Shown one piece after another: positions 25,598 to 35,519 of a stretch of DNA of 64,000 nt. The notes under the pieces are model-generated. The model was not told the origin of the DNA. It ran no database searches and was given only the letters and a program-made list of their open reading frames with translations. This stretch comes from Pleurostoma richardsiae (lineage: Eukaryota > Ascomycota > Sordariomycetes > Calosphaeriales > Pleurostomataceae). Location of the stretch: the NCBI GenBank assembly GCA_030052745.1, contig JANBVO010000003.1:1550001-1614000 (forward strand), read 5' to 3'. Position 1 is the first letter of the stretch. Every line of letters begins with the position of its first letter. Made by a program: the position numbers and the translations under genes.

Positions 25598-26577
25598 TCA
25601 GACGTTGTATGCTCGAGCCATGCCGCCACCGGGAAGAGCCGTGCCATTGCTGGCCAAGTAGCCATTCTCGGGCCTGCTCCCGTCATACCAGAGGCTGAAG
25701 TTGTTGGACTGGATGTTGCTGAGGTCCACGTGGGCGCTGTCAAGGACCCTGATCCAAGTGTCCGCCGTCAGATCCCAGTGACTATGGTCACTGAGCGTCA
25801 CGTCCACCATGGGGTGAGTGGTGTCCCCCCCGCCGCGCACGTATGTGGTGCCGATCCAGTGGGACTATCCCTGGACCGACACCCAGACATATGTGTCGTT
25901 GTCGAGCATCTCGACATCGCCCTTGATGTTCGAGTCGAGGATGGAGAGGTGGATGTTTGAGTTGCAGGGGTGCGGGCACGCGTCCGCCTCCAGCAGCGGA
26001 GACTGCATGTCGACGGTGCTGTGGATCAGGAATACATCACTGTTGAGGCCTCCGTTTGCGATGCGGATGAGAGGAGAGACAAGGTCCGTGTGCGTCACCG
26101 TGGGCTCGATGAGTGTGAGATCCTGGCCGTCTTCTCCGCTGAGGATGAAGACAGGGCCGACGTCGTTACTGATGCTGCTGTCGACGAAGGCGACAGAGGA
26201 TGCATTGCCGGCGAGGAGGACAACATTAGCATCTGTGGCGGAAATCGTGCTATTGTCGACTCCAAGGTTGGAGCCGCTCAGCTACAGAGGCTATGTCAGC
26301 CCCAGTGACGTCCAGACGTGCGGTAGATGGTCGCACTCACGACGCAGATGGCGGCGTTGACAGGGATACCGGCGACGTCCTCTGTGCCGTCGAATGTGGA
26401 CTTGCTCAATGTAGTGCTGTTGACGAAGAGCGATGCGGACTGGATGAGAAGGAGACCGCAAGGATTCGTTCCGTCCAGATTGTAGCTCTGGTCCTGCAGA
26501 CCGGAGTTCTTGAACTCGAGGTCGCCGGTGATGGCAGCTGCCGCGGAGGCAGCAAGATAGAGAAGTGTTGACTTCAT
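25598..26577 (-). CDS. Secreted beta-helix-like protein, interrupted by an in-frame TAG (possible pseudogene)
   Basis: Exon 1 (26577-26341) encodes a signal peptide (MKSTLLYLAASAAAA) and joins exon 2 through a 59-nt GTGAGT...TAG intron (26282-26340) in phase 0. Exon 2 continues to a TAG at 25865-25867, giving 217 residues. The same frame then runs on without a break for 88 more codons to a TGA at 25598-25600, with the same composition (Asp/Ser/Asn-rich short beta-strand repeats such as VDVTLSDHSHWDL and VDLSNIQSNNF). The repeat pattern resembles a single-stranded right-handed beta-helix, as in autotransporter-like or pectate-lyase-like folds, but no catalytic motif is visible. No GT...AG intron of normal size removes the TAG, so it is a recent nonsense mutation, a readthrough site or a sequencing error. 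Function is unknown; an extracellular location is inferred from the signal peptide. Confidence 0.7.
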
Positions 26578-27842
26578 CCTGTGTGGGCAAGGATGCTTGA
26601 GCGGCTATGATGCGTCTTACGGGGGTATTGAAGCAATAGTCAGAAAGCGGTATTGGTATCCCAAAGCAAGCAGTTGATGCTGAATAAAGAGTTTGGTGCT
26701 GATGTTGTCAGTCCGAGAGCAGAAGCACAGAGAAAACCTCAACCTCAACTTCATGGCCTCTCCTTCTGCCCCTATTCCCGAGGAAGGGGCGTACGGTGAA
26801 CATCGAGGCGCCACCAATCTGGCCGGTCAATGCTTCTTCCCCGACTCTCCTGCCTACCTGCCTGTGTACCCTACCTAGTCTGCTTCGCGTAGACGATCGC
26901 CCCTTCCTCGTCATGGCGGTCCTCTCGAGCAACCCCACGCCTGCTCTCTTGCCTTTGCATGAGTCATTCTCTTCAATTCTGGAACTAGAAGGCGCCTCAT
27001 CCTGTGCGAGTGTATCGCGACATTGCCGTCTCGTTGTCACTTCGCGTGACCATGCATGGAGGAAGGAACGTACGCCGTTGTCGCCAGGTTCCTTGCCAGA
27101 GCAGCAAGCAGCGAGTGTCGTGCAGACGTGGGGGGCTGGGTGCCAGCACAGGTGAGGCAAGCAGCACAGGTTGTACTAAACGGGGCCAGACGTATCCATG
27201 TTACCTGGGCTGACAGCTCACAATGGTGACGATGCTTACCTCAAGAATCGGAGCATCGGAGATGGAGCCATGTCTAGGGGGGAAGATTCCCTGAGAAGAC
27301 CATGGAAGGCGCGGTCTGTCCAGGTACACCGAATCGCCGCACGTGCGGAAGCAATCGAGGCATCAACGCTACACGAGTTCCGTGCCACAGAGCACTGTTT
27401 GCGGCTCGGTTCTTTGTTGTGTTCGGGAGATGTAGTGTATCCCCCTCAAAGCAGCTGAGTATATAGGAACTCATCCGCTGTCCAAATTCAACTGGCCGAT
27501 CCATCTGATCTTTCGCCGCCGGTCGAACATCTTGCCCGCCAGCAAACAGCATATCTCTCTCGCGAGGAAACCTGCATAGGACGATGGCAACTATTGCCGA
27601 GATATTCAGACAATTGTGTGGCTCCCGTCTCTTGATGAGGTTGTCCAAGGACAACCCGACGCCATGGCTGCCTCCAGGAGACAGAGCAGCCGTACCACGA
27701 GGACAAAGGAATGGAATGACAAACACCTTGGTTCGCCTCGTCCCTGGACTAGGCTATCTCTCGATGGAACACTATATTAAGGATCTGGCTAGCCGGACGC
27801 CCTTTTCAGCCTTGGATCCAGAGAAGCCATCAGTCGTACACT
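26578..27842. other. Divergent intergenic region
   Basis: About 1.3 kb between the beta-helix gene and the orphan gene, transcribed away from each other, so it should hold both promoters. Only short overlapping frames are present, with no domain or RNA gene recognised. Confidence 0.4.
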
Positions 27843-28896
27843 ATGGAGAACCTTGTTCCGCATAGCAGTTCCAGACACATGGGAGGTCTCGATCTCCCGA
27901 AATATTATACTAGCTCAGCCTCACCACGAGCTGGTCTCAACTTCTCCCATCCAGACAACTCATCTCCTCAACCTCTGAGGACAGTCAGCCGAGGAATCGC
28001 GCGGTTCTTTCTCCTGGACAGCACCCGAAAGCTCTCACGTGCTGAAGGGACGGACGACAGTGGCTCAGAGAAAGACTCTGACGAAGGGCGACGGGACAGG
28101 CGAGCCGTAAGTTGCATTGATTCTTTATTTGACCCATGTTGATGACGAGAAGCAGACAAGATCAGACCACTGGGACTCTGCAAGCTACGGACATGTCGAC
28201 GTGGATGAAACGAGACTCCCAAAGACAGCGGATGGGGCCACGACCACTGGACGCGGAGCTGCAACCGAGAACCGCGGATCGCGCGAATGCTGGACGAAAT
28301 ATGAGCATATTCAGAGGCCAGAAGTGGACAAGAGAGTCTTCGGTCATCCCAGAGACTATCAGGAAGCGAGGCGAGATCCCCGTTATCTCACTCCTCAGAG
28401 ACTGTACTCGATGGACTCGACAAGACCACCTGCAGAAGGCACGACAGAATTTGATGATTCCGATCGGGCACACTTGTCTTGGACCTGGCAGGGCGAAAAC
28501 TATGATCTGAGTCCTGGTCTTGCAATGTTGTCCCTTCCGTCAGAAGATATGTCTCGGCCCAAGATACTGGATCCTTCCATGGCCGTTCCACGTTACGAGG
28601 GCCTGCTCCCTCGGACAGACGGTCAGACAATAACGAACTATCTGAGACACCGTTCTGTTCTCCAAGTCGGCTCTTCTCAGGCTGATAGGCAGGGCTACTG
28701 TCAGACACTAGTTGAGAGGCACGAGAGTCCTCCATATTACCGAGAGTCCGCCGAAGATAGCCATCAAGTCACCGAAAAGCCGGCGTTACAGAAGCGGGTG
28801 CGTTTCGCGAAGGAGTCACCGAGAGAGATCCCGAGAAGCTTAACAGGATGGCGTACCTTGCGGGACCGAGAACTGAATCGTGGATCTCGCGGATGA
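27843..28896 (+). CDS. Unrecognised two-exon protein with RVxF-like motif
   Basis: I do not recognise this gene. Exon 1 (27843-28106, 88 codons) and exon 2 (28156-28896) are both open and meet in the same phase across a short 49-nt GTAAGT...CAG intron, giving 334 residues. The ATG has a purine-containing upstream context (cactATGG). The protein is hydrophilic and rich in Arg, Ser, Asp and Glu, with no signal peptide or membrane segment, and is probably largely disordered. Exon 1 ends in an acidic/basic stretch (GSEKDSDEGRRDRR). Near the C-terminus LQKRVRFAKE fits the RVxF docking motif for protein phosphatase 1. The phase-consistent intron and 246-codon open exon 2 favour a real gene. Without homologues it remains an orphan prediction. 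Confidence 0.55.
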
Positions 28897-30606
28897 GGGA
28901 TCACAACTAGATGACGTTGGGTGCTAGGATGTCCTGGCGGTGTGTGTGTCTTTGCGTCAGTAGGGAGAGGGGACAGAGAGAGATGTCCAATATCTGATAC
29001 ATCGAGAGCGGTCTGACGCAGCTTGGGTCCTTGCGATCTTGGTCGGAGGTCGAGAGCCAGTGGGCATGGACGCGAGGCAACGTGGGTTATAGCGATGAGC
29101 ACCGATGAATATGCTGGGTGTGTATAGTACTTATAGGAAGCGAAATCTGGACGATGTATATGCGAAGAGAGTTCCTTATGTTGTGCGACCACAAACACCT
29201 TGTGGAAACTGTCCATTACCCAGGTCAAGAGCCGTTTTGAATAGGGGGGGATGATAAGTTTGCGGCGAGAGGGAACTCCTCCGTGATTGGCGCCGTCATT
29301 TGAGAACTGCATTGAAGAGCCGCGTTCCCAAGTAGTATTTTCCACGCCTTCTTCCACTGAAGAACCGGACAGAGAAGCACCAATAGGCAGCTACCACTGC
29401 AGGTCAATCATGACGAGATGTGAGGGAATGTGGACGACAAGCAAAGTAAACTGATGATCCCGCCTAAAGCTCTCATATGTAGAGAAATGGGGGAGAGGTG
29501 GGGCAAGCCCTCCTCAGCAAGTACATCATGATGATGACAGCAGTTCGCACATTGGCCGCCGATGTTGCGGATGTTGAGCATGGAGTCGTGTAACGAGTTC
29601 GAAGACAAGTAGTACAAGCAATCGAAGCTTGTTCTGCCTCTCGACCGCGGGTCTTCGTACTGTGAACAGGATCCACGGTATGCCTTCCAGCGTCTGTAAA
29701 CAAGAAGGAGTCCTGGAAGACAAGCATGTGTGATATAAAGGTATGTAGTCTTAGTCTTCTGAGTTCCGTATCCCTAATGAATCTTCGTCAAGGTAGCTGT
29801 AGAACTGTCTACAGCGAAGGGGCTCGCGCCAGTTGCCATCACTGGAATCCAGTCCGTCGATGCAAGGAATAGCATGAATGGCTGCCGTCTTACCTGATAG
29901 AACCGCTGGTAAGGCTCTGTATTCGTACCTCTGCATGAACAGCATGTGAACCACCGACCCTCGGCAATCGGAGACCAAATTTCCTCCCAACAAGAAACTG
30001 TACGCACGCACTGCATACTTGGCCTGACCGCCACCACCGGAAATGGAAATCCTTCAACCACGATCCCAAAGTTCTCTACTGGTAGGAGCCGGCAGATGTT
30101 CGGATCAACTAACAGGAACAAAAGCGGACCGTTATACACCGGTTTGACCATTGCGGATCGTTACTGTGTCCCGCGCTGTTGATCGTTTTCCTGACCGGTG
30201 AATATCTGTTCACCGGTGCCATTGAGGACAGACAGTGCTGGCGCGGTTTCTCTGGTACTTTGTCGGATTGGAAGGGGCCATGAAGGCATTTTAGTCTCGC
30301 TAGAAGCAAGCAGCTATGGCATGAAGAAGCTGGGTCGTGGATGCCGTTGTATAAAGAACTGAGAATAGGGTGAGAGCCAAAGAGCAGACGACGGGGAAAG
30401 ATCGCTTCACAACAGGAAGGAAGACTGCACAGTAATGAAAGATGAAGTTGAGAGAGGGCGATGTAATTATGACAGCCAAGTCTGGGGGCAACCATGAGGA
30501 ACACATGGAAGCGTACTAGGTGCATTTGAAGAGCCTCGTCAAGCGTCAACAGTACCGATCAAGGCTGCCAGAGAAGGCTCCCTGCCCAACAAGGCCATCG
30601 ACAACC
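28897..30606. other. Intergenic region upstream of the Nudix gene
   Basis: About 1.7 kb. Minus-strand open frames at 29751-30011 and 29774-30151 overlap in different frames and cannot be linked by a normal intron. The frame at 28764-29357 (-) overlaps the end of the orphan gene. No recognisable domain was found. Confidence 0.4.
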
Positions 30607-31323
30607 ATGGCAGCGTCGTCGGGGAAGACGACCTCAACGTACCTTGACTTCAACGCGATAGACAAGAGCATGGTTTGCCATCGCAGCGAGCTCTTCACCA
30701 TATCATGCGGAACGGTGACACTGGACTTGGCAGCATCCAAGGTCCTCCTCATATTCAATGAGAGGCTCGGCATCTACCAACTCCCCAAAGGACGCAAGAA
30801 CATTGGAGAGGGCCTCATCGATGCGGCGATACGGGAGACCTACGAAGAGACGGGGTATCGCGTGAAGCCCCTGCACCTGGTGGTCCAGACACGGGCGACA
30901 ATGCCCAGCGCTTCAGATGACGACCGGGCCAGCATGTCGCTGAGCTTGCCGGAAAGCAACAAAGGTCCCTTGGACAAGCCTGCCGAAGGCAACGACGGGG
31001 ACAAGGGGATCGTTGGCAGGGGACGCCCAGAGGTTATTCGGAACATTGCGAACGCGGAGCCACTGGCCCTATGCACGTACCCGGATCCGCAGACCTCTTC
31101 GCCCGTCCCCGTGTTGAAGATGGTGTTTTATTATGCAGCGGTCCTCGAAGAACCCGGGGCCAAGCCTGACGCCGGCGCTCAGGAGGAGCACGAGACGCTC
31201 CGCTCCCTGTGGGCAACGGCATCCACGGCCCGCGAACTCCTGAGATTTAAGGCAGATGCGGCGGCCATGATGAAGGCTTTTGCCGACGCCAAAGCGACAG
31301 GACACAAAATAACCCTCTCTTGA
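30607..31323 (+). CDS. Nudix hydrolase domain protein
   Basis: Intronless, 238 residues. Nudix enzymes hydrolyse nucleoside diphosphates linked to another group, using Mg2+ held by a conserved helix. The full Nudix box is present at residues 62-84: G62, E68, R76-E77, E80-E81 and G83 match GX5EX7REUXEEXGU exactly (KGRKNIGE...RETYEETGY). The chain continues with a hydrophilic loop (about 98-140) and strands ending at MVFYYAAVLEE. The ATG at 30607 (accATGg context) is chosen. The frame is open for 29 more codons upstream but has no ATG there. It resembles fungal diphosphoinositol-polyphosphate or diadenosine-polyphosphate hydrolase-like Nudix proteins, and the substrate is not determinable. It converges on the amidohydrolase gene with 425 bp between stops. 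Confidence 0.92.
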   Translation: MAASSGKTTSTYLDFNAIDKSMVCHRSELFTISCGTVTLDLAASKVLLIFNERLGIYQLPKGRKNIGEGLIDAAIRETYEETGYRVKPLHLVVQTRATMPSASDDDRASMSLSLPESNKGPLDKPAEGNDGDKGIVGRGRPEVIRNIANAEPLALCTYPDPQTSSPVPVLKMVFYYAAVLEEPGAKPDAGAQEEHETLRSLWATASTARELLRFKADAAAMMKAFADAKATGHKITLS

Positions 31324-31748
31324 AGAAAAGGAACCGCGAAGCTGATTGGAGTCGGATTGTGCAACAAGTGAGGTAGAAAGCTGGTACAGGTTACATTAAG
31401 GGGATTACTGTTATCGGCCTATCAACAACCATTGCTAACAAGATGCCAACATCATGTCAACTCAACTGGGTAAATGAGACAACGGGATGACTCCTTCAGT
31501 AGATGTGCAGCGGAGAGGGATGAGAAGATTGCTGGGTTCATGAAGCGATAAGCCTAGGTGTTCTCTCACGGAGATCATAAGGGGGAACTCTCGGCCTATT
31601 TCTATGTAATGCATTCGCTCGCTGTCTTAGCCTGCTAAATTAACTCGCTGGTCATAGTATCATGTTGCTGCCTAGTAACACCTGCTGGAATGCTCCGATA
31701 CCCTGTGTTCAAATCTTTCTAACCTGCTTGCCGATCCTGATTCTTCCT
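31324..31748. other. Convergent 3' intergenic region
   Basis: 425 bp between the Nudix stop and the amidohydrolase stop, AT-richer than the flanking coding sequence. It presumably holds both polyadenylation signals. Nothing else was seen. Confidence 0.5.
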
Positions 31749-33041
31749 TCAGCTCTGGCCCAACCTCACGCCCCGTTTCCAGACGCCCTTGATGGACAAA
31801 GTGTCTGCAATATTGACAGTGGGATTGCCTTCAACAAGAAGCAAATCAGCCCGAAGTCCCTCTTTGACATGCCCTCGATCATTCAACGCAAATCTCCGTG
31901 CTGGAACACTCGTGGCGGCCATCAGTGCCTCGACTGGTGTCAGGCCGACTTGGACCAACAACTGTAGCTCGTGATGCACGCTAGCACCGTGAGCGAGGCC
32001 CCCGAGATGAGGCATTGGAACGGACGCGTCCGTGCCAGCAAGGATGTCAATGCCGGCTCTGTGCAGGTCACCGACTGTTTTCAAGACGGCATTGAAATCG
32101 CCCTGCGGGTAGGTGTTGAAGCTGCTCTTCAGTGTGGAGAGCCATTCCGGGCTGAGCCTCGAGGACACACGTCCATCAGAAGCTAATGACGTGGGCTGGA
32201 GACCCATGATGGAGGCATTCAGGCACAGACACGGCGTGACAAAGGTTCCTGCGGCCTTGATCTGGGCGATGAACGACTCATCAGCCGGTCGGTCGATGAA
32301 GAGGTGCGCGAGGCCGTCCATGCCCGCGTCAATAGCGGTCTCGGCCGCGTCGTACGTGAGAATATGAGCAATAGCCAGTTTCTCATGACGGTGCGCTTCG
32401 TTTACGGCAGCCACGATGGTATCGTTGGTAGGGACGGGTAGCCCGGGGGCGTTTAGGACACTGCCCTCTTCGATCATGATCTTGATGTAGTCTGCACCCT
32501 CGGCGATACGTGCTTGCACGAAGTCGACGGCTTCTTGTGGCGTAGAAGCGTCGCGTGCCTTGATCCCCTGTCTCTTGCCCTCACCACCCCCGTGGCCATG
32601 GCCGTGTCCGGGTTCATGTGCATGAGGTGGAGCGTTGCCTGCAGGCTTCCCGTCGGGTGGACCACGCTTGCCCCGTGGGCCGTGAAGTTCGCTCGGGTGG
32701 CCCCCAGGCGGCGTGAGGCCGAAAGATGCACTGCGGAAATCGGCAACATCATCGCGAGATGCAATCTCGGCACGCTGCTCGGGTGTCCAGTATCCCATCA
32801 TCTCCAGCTCCGTAGTAACGCCGAAGGTCAGAGCGAGCTGCAGCTGGGGGACTTTGGTATGTGTGTGCGCGTCAATCAGGCCCGGTAGCAACGTGCAATT
32901 CGTGCCATCAATGATCGTGGCATCGTCTGGAATGGGTATACCGACACCTTGGATAATTGGCCCAGAGAGGACGACAGTGGTTGGAGGGTGTTCAGCCTCG
33001 CCATCAAATAGGCGAACATTGATGAATGCTGTGGTAGCCAT
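31749..33041 (-). CDS. Metal-dependent amidohydrolase (imidazolonepropionase-like), His-rich insert
   Basis: Intronless, 430 residues, TIM-barrel amidohydrolase. Metal-binding residues appear in the expected order: HxH in LIDAHTHT (H59, H61), a lysine in YIKIMIEE (K187, likely the bridging carbamylated lysine), H226 in IAHILT, H246 in LAHLF and D338 in AGTDAS. The C-terminus has the usual small beta-sandwich return ending in VEGNPTVNIADT. It is related to imidazolonepropionase and prolidase-like (Sgx9260/ATZ-type) enzymes that cleave cyclic amides or peptidyl bonds. The substrate is unknown. Residues about 112-158 form an extra Gly/Pro/His loop (with PPHAHEPGHGHGHGG) not needed for the fold and possibly metal-binding. 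No signal peptide, so probably cytosolic. The ATG at 33041 is the first in frame. Confidence 0.92.
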   Translation of the reverse strand: MATTAFINVRLFDGEAEHPPTTVVLSGPIIQGVGIPIPDDATIIDGTNCTLLPGLIDAHTHTKVPQLQLALTFGVTTELEMMGYWTPEQRAEIASRDDVADFRSASFGLTPPGGHPSELHGPRGKRGPPDGKPAGNAPPHAHEPGHGHGHGGGEGKRQGIKARDASTPQEAVDFVQARIAEGADYIKIMIEEGSVLNAPGLPVPTNDTIVAAVNEAHRHEKLAIAHILTYDAAETAIDAGMDGLAHLFIDRPADESFIAQIKAAGTFVTPCLCLNASIMGLQPTSLASDGRVSSRLSPEWLSTLKSSFNTYPQGDFNAVLKTVGDLHRAGIDILAGTDASVPMPHLGGLAHGASVHHELQLLVQVGLTPVEALMAATSVPARRFALNDRGHVKEGLRADLLLVEGNPTVNIADTLSIKGVWKRGVRLGQS

Positions 33042-34919
33042 GGTGGACTAACTGCTATGGTTGTGGCCTTTGATTGAATAATTGAGGTTTTCCGTTGGAA
33101 ATAGATGGTACTTGAGGTTGTAGTCTGAGAATAGCTCGATGATACCTCCTGGTAGCCATTTTGAACGAAGGGTAATGTGTAATATATAGTGATGAATCGG
33201 CCAACTCTGGCTGCTTCTTGTTGTCTTGATGTCTCTTCGGCGCTTTGATGTTCGGGACTTTCGGAAGGTTCGGTTCTTCGGGCATTTGACCTCATCGGCA
33301 ACTGTTACTCCTGATGTCCCCAAGTTCTTTTTCGTAAGATCGAGTCCGGGCCCGAGTCTATACGTTGGCCAGTGCCGAGCTGGTGTCGGCATCTTGTGTC
33401 CATTCCGCTACCGGTACTCCATCTGTGCTTCTTCGGAGTGATCTTTTGCCGACATGATCAGGCAAGCACTCAATGATAATTTGGCCTATCTTCATGGCCA
33501 AAGAGTCTTCGAGACAGGGTTGAGTAACTTTGGCAGCCCAGCTCGGTGATGGCGATAACCCCTTCTGTAACAAGTGTTTCTATCATCAGCGCATAGATAG
33601 AGAATTTGTGTTGAATTTCTTCCGATCGCGAGGACCGGCTGAGGTAGACAAATTTGTTTCACGGAGTGCGATTCCTTACCACGATAAGGCACAATCCGGC
33701 ACCATGTACCACGCCCCGGACGGTGGACCTAGACCCCGCTGTATCTCTGGATTACATCGTGTGCTTAGAAGATAGTATCACTAATTTTGAGTATAAACGT
33801 AAATGAGTTGATGAAAGCTCGTTTCCGAGCAGCAGCGCTCCCAACTCTTTTACTCCTAATACTCGTTGCCTGCGCCGGGCAGTCTTCCTTTGCTCTTCTA
33901 CTTCCACCACGTAGTCACATCCCGGGTACATCTGCCAAGCTTGAGAAGTTCGCTAGCGGCAAACGAGAAGCCAACAATGATTACGGTGATAGGCAGAGAA
34001 ATTGCCAGTACATCCAGAAGCGGTCACCACGTATCAACTATTATTCCCAGTCTCTGGAATTCAACCGCGTTCATATCATACAGCATCTTAGAATACCGCA
34101 CTATCCAGGGCGGGACTTACCAGACTTCTAAAACGATAGAATACTGGCATGCAAATCTATTCTCACAAAGGAAACTCAGGCACCACGAAACGCTAACCTT
34201 GGTTGTAAAGGCCCTAAACAACGAAACATATATGAAGAGATTGGACATGGCATATAGTCCCATAACAAGACGTTGAAAGGCTAACATTCTTCTATCAACT
34301 GTTTTCTTAACCACGACAAATACCAATGGTCGACCATGACGCTGGATGGGAAGCTATTTTTTACACTTATTGGAGAAAACCCACAGGGTAGACCACCTAT
34401 CTCCTGTCTACATGTTGCTTTAAGCTGACACCCTACGCAACACATTCTAAACGTGAGTACTAGGACGGGCATCTAGACTATATTATCATACCTGCCCCTG
34501 TAACACGAGTCTCGTTCCTTGACAGTTTTCCAATCAAACTTGTTAGAATATAGCAGACAAATTCTGCATGAACGATTTACTTACCTTACCTTGACTGTTT
34601 GCAACCGGTACCCGATAATCCCGCGGAGGTTACAGTGAGGAGTACCTAACCTCGACTCCTTCCTCCTTGCTTCGTTTCTAACGCTCCATAGATCCAGACA
34701 ACTTTCGCGCTGCTGAATGATAGATGTTTACAATAAGCAGGACGAAACTGCCTTCTAGTCAGCGTCTTCGTAGCTTAGTTCATAGTTGTAGCGTTAGGGA
34801 TGAATCATCCGCAAGATACGTTTCCCCGAAATATTCAACGAGCACCAGGCTTCATTTGAATTCTAGTATGTACTAATGGAAAGTACTCAATGTTTACTCA
34901 TTCGTTTCGCCATCAACTT
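33042..34919. other. Intergenic region with AT-richer block
   Basis: The first part (33042-33780) probably includes the amidohydrolase promoter. From about 33780 the base composition becomes clearly AT-richer than the flanks. Short frames (33787-34131 and 33866-34276, both +) have no domain; the first includes a signal-peptide-like hydrophobic stretch. No transposon termini or protein motifs were recognised. Confidence 0.4.
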
Positions 34920-35245
34920 ACCGGTGCGCGCAGCCGCGCAAGGAAATTGGGGAAATTGACAGTGTCTTCGCCGCGTTCAGTTGCAGTCAAGCGCCTCTGG
35001 ATACTCCCCAGTCCATATCAACCCCCGTAAGCCCCCAGGTCTGCATAAATAGGACTAAGGAGACGAAAAATGCATTCTGTTTGGTCTCGTCGGCGGCGAG
35101 ATCGGAAACGGTCGTCGTGGTCGGCCGGTCCCTACCGTTGAAGGTCCAGCCACCAATAGCGATCGATCCGCGTCTCGAGGCCGATATCACGGGACTTGAG
35201 CGCCCTGATCAGTGGGTCTAGCTGCACGTCAGTTTGATATAACGT
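34920..35245 (-). pseudogene. GH18 chitinase fossil (subgroup C, killer-toxin-like family)
   Basis: A remnant of the catalytic core of a family 18 glycoside hydrolase. Recognisable blocks are LDPLIRALKSRD, IAIGGWTFNG, TVSDLAADETKQNAFFVSL, and the active-site region around GVDMDW, followed by a proline-tyrosine segment and a NFPNFLARLRA-like helix. This order and spacing match subgroup C fungal chitinases. The copy is a fragment with a few breaks and lacks the flanking LysM/hevein modules and the rest of the barrel. It appears moderately old, since the motifs are still readable. It lies at the edge of an AT-richer block, consistent with a decaying region. Confidence 0.72.
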
Positions 35246-35519
35246 TAGGAGCTCAAGGTCCTTGGTGCTGTACCGTATCTTACCCCGCCCTAACAGGCGT
35301 TAGAGCGTCATAGACAAAGAGGGATGATCTGAGGCCCTTGGAGCCAAAGATAAATGATAACGCCAGTGACGAGTGCTCACACAACAGTCTTTCAGGTCTG
35401 CTTTCTGCGGCGAGAGAGTAGTCTTAGTCTACACAGTACCTGCTACAGTATATGTAGATTTGCTTAATTACTTTTCCAGCGTCTCTCAAAGACCCCGCCG
35501 GCTTACGAGATTGTTACTG

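Noticed and set aside
29751-30151. Two overlapping minus-strand frames of 86 and 125 codons
   Set aside because: They lie in different frames over the same DNA and no acceptable intron links them.
33787-34131. Short frame with a signal-peptide-like start in the AT-richer block
   Set aside because: Only about 100 codons after the first ATG, with no cysteine-rich or other effector pattern downstream and no splice structure.
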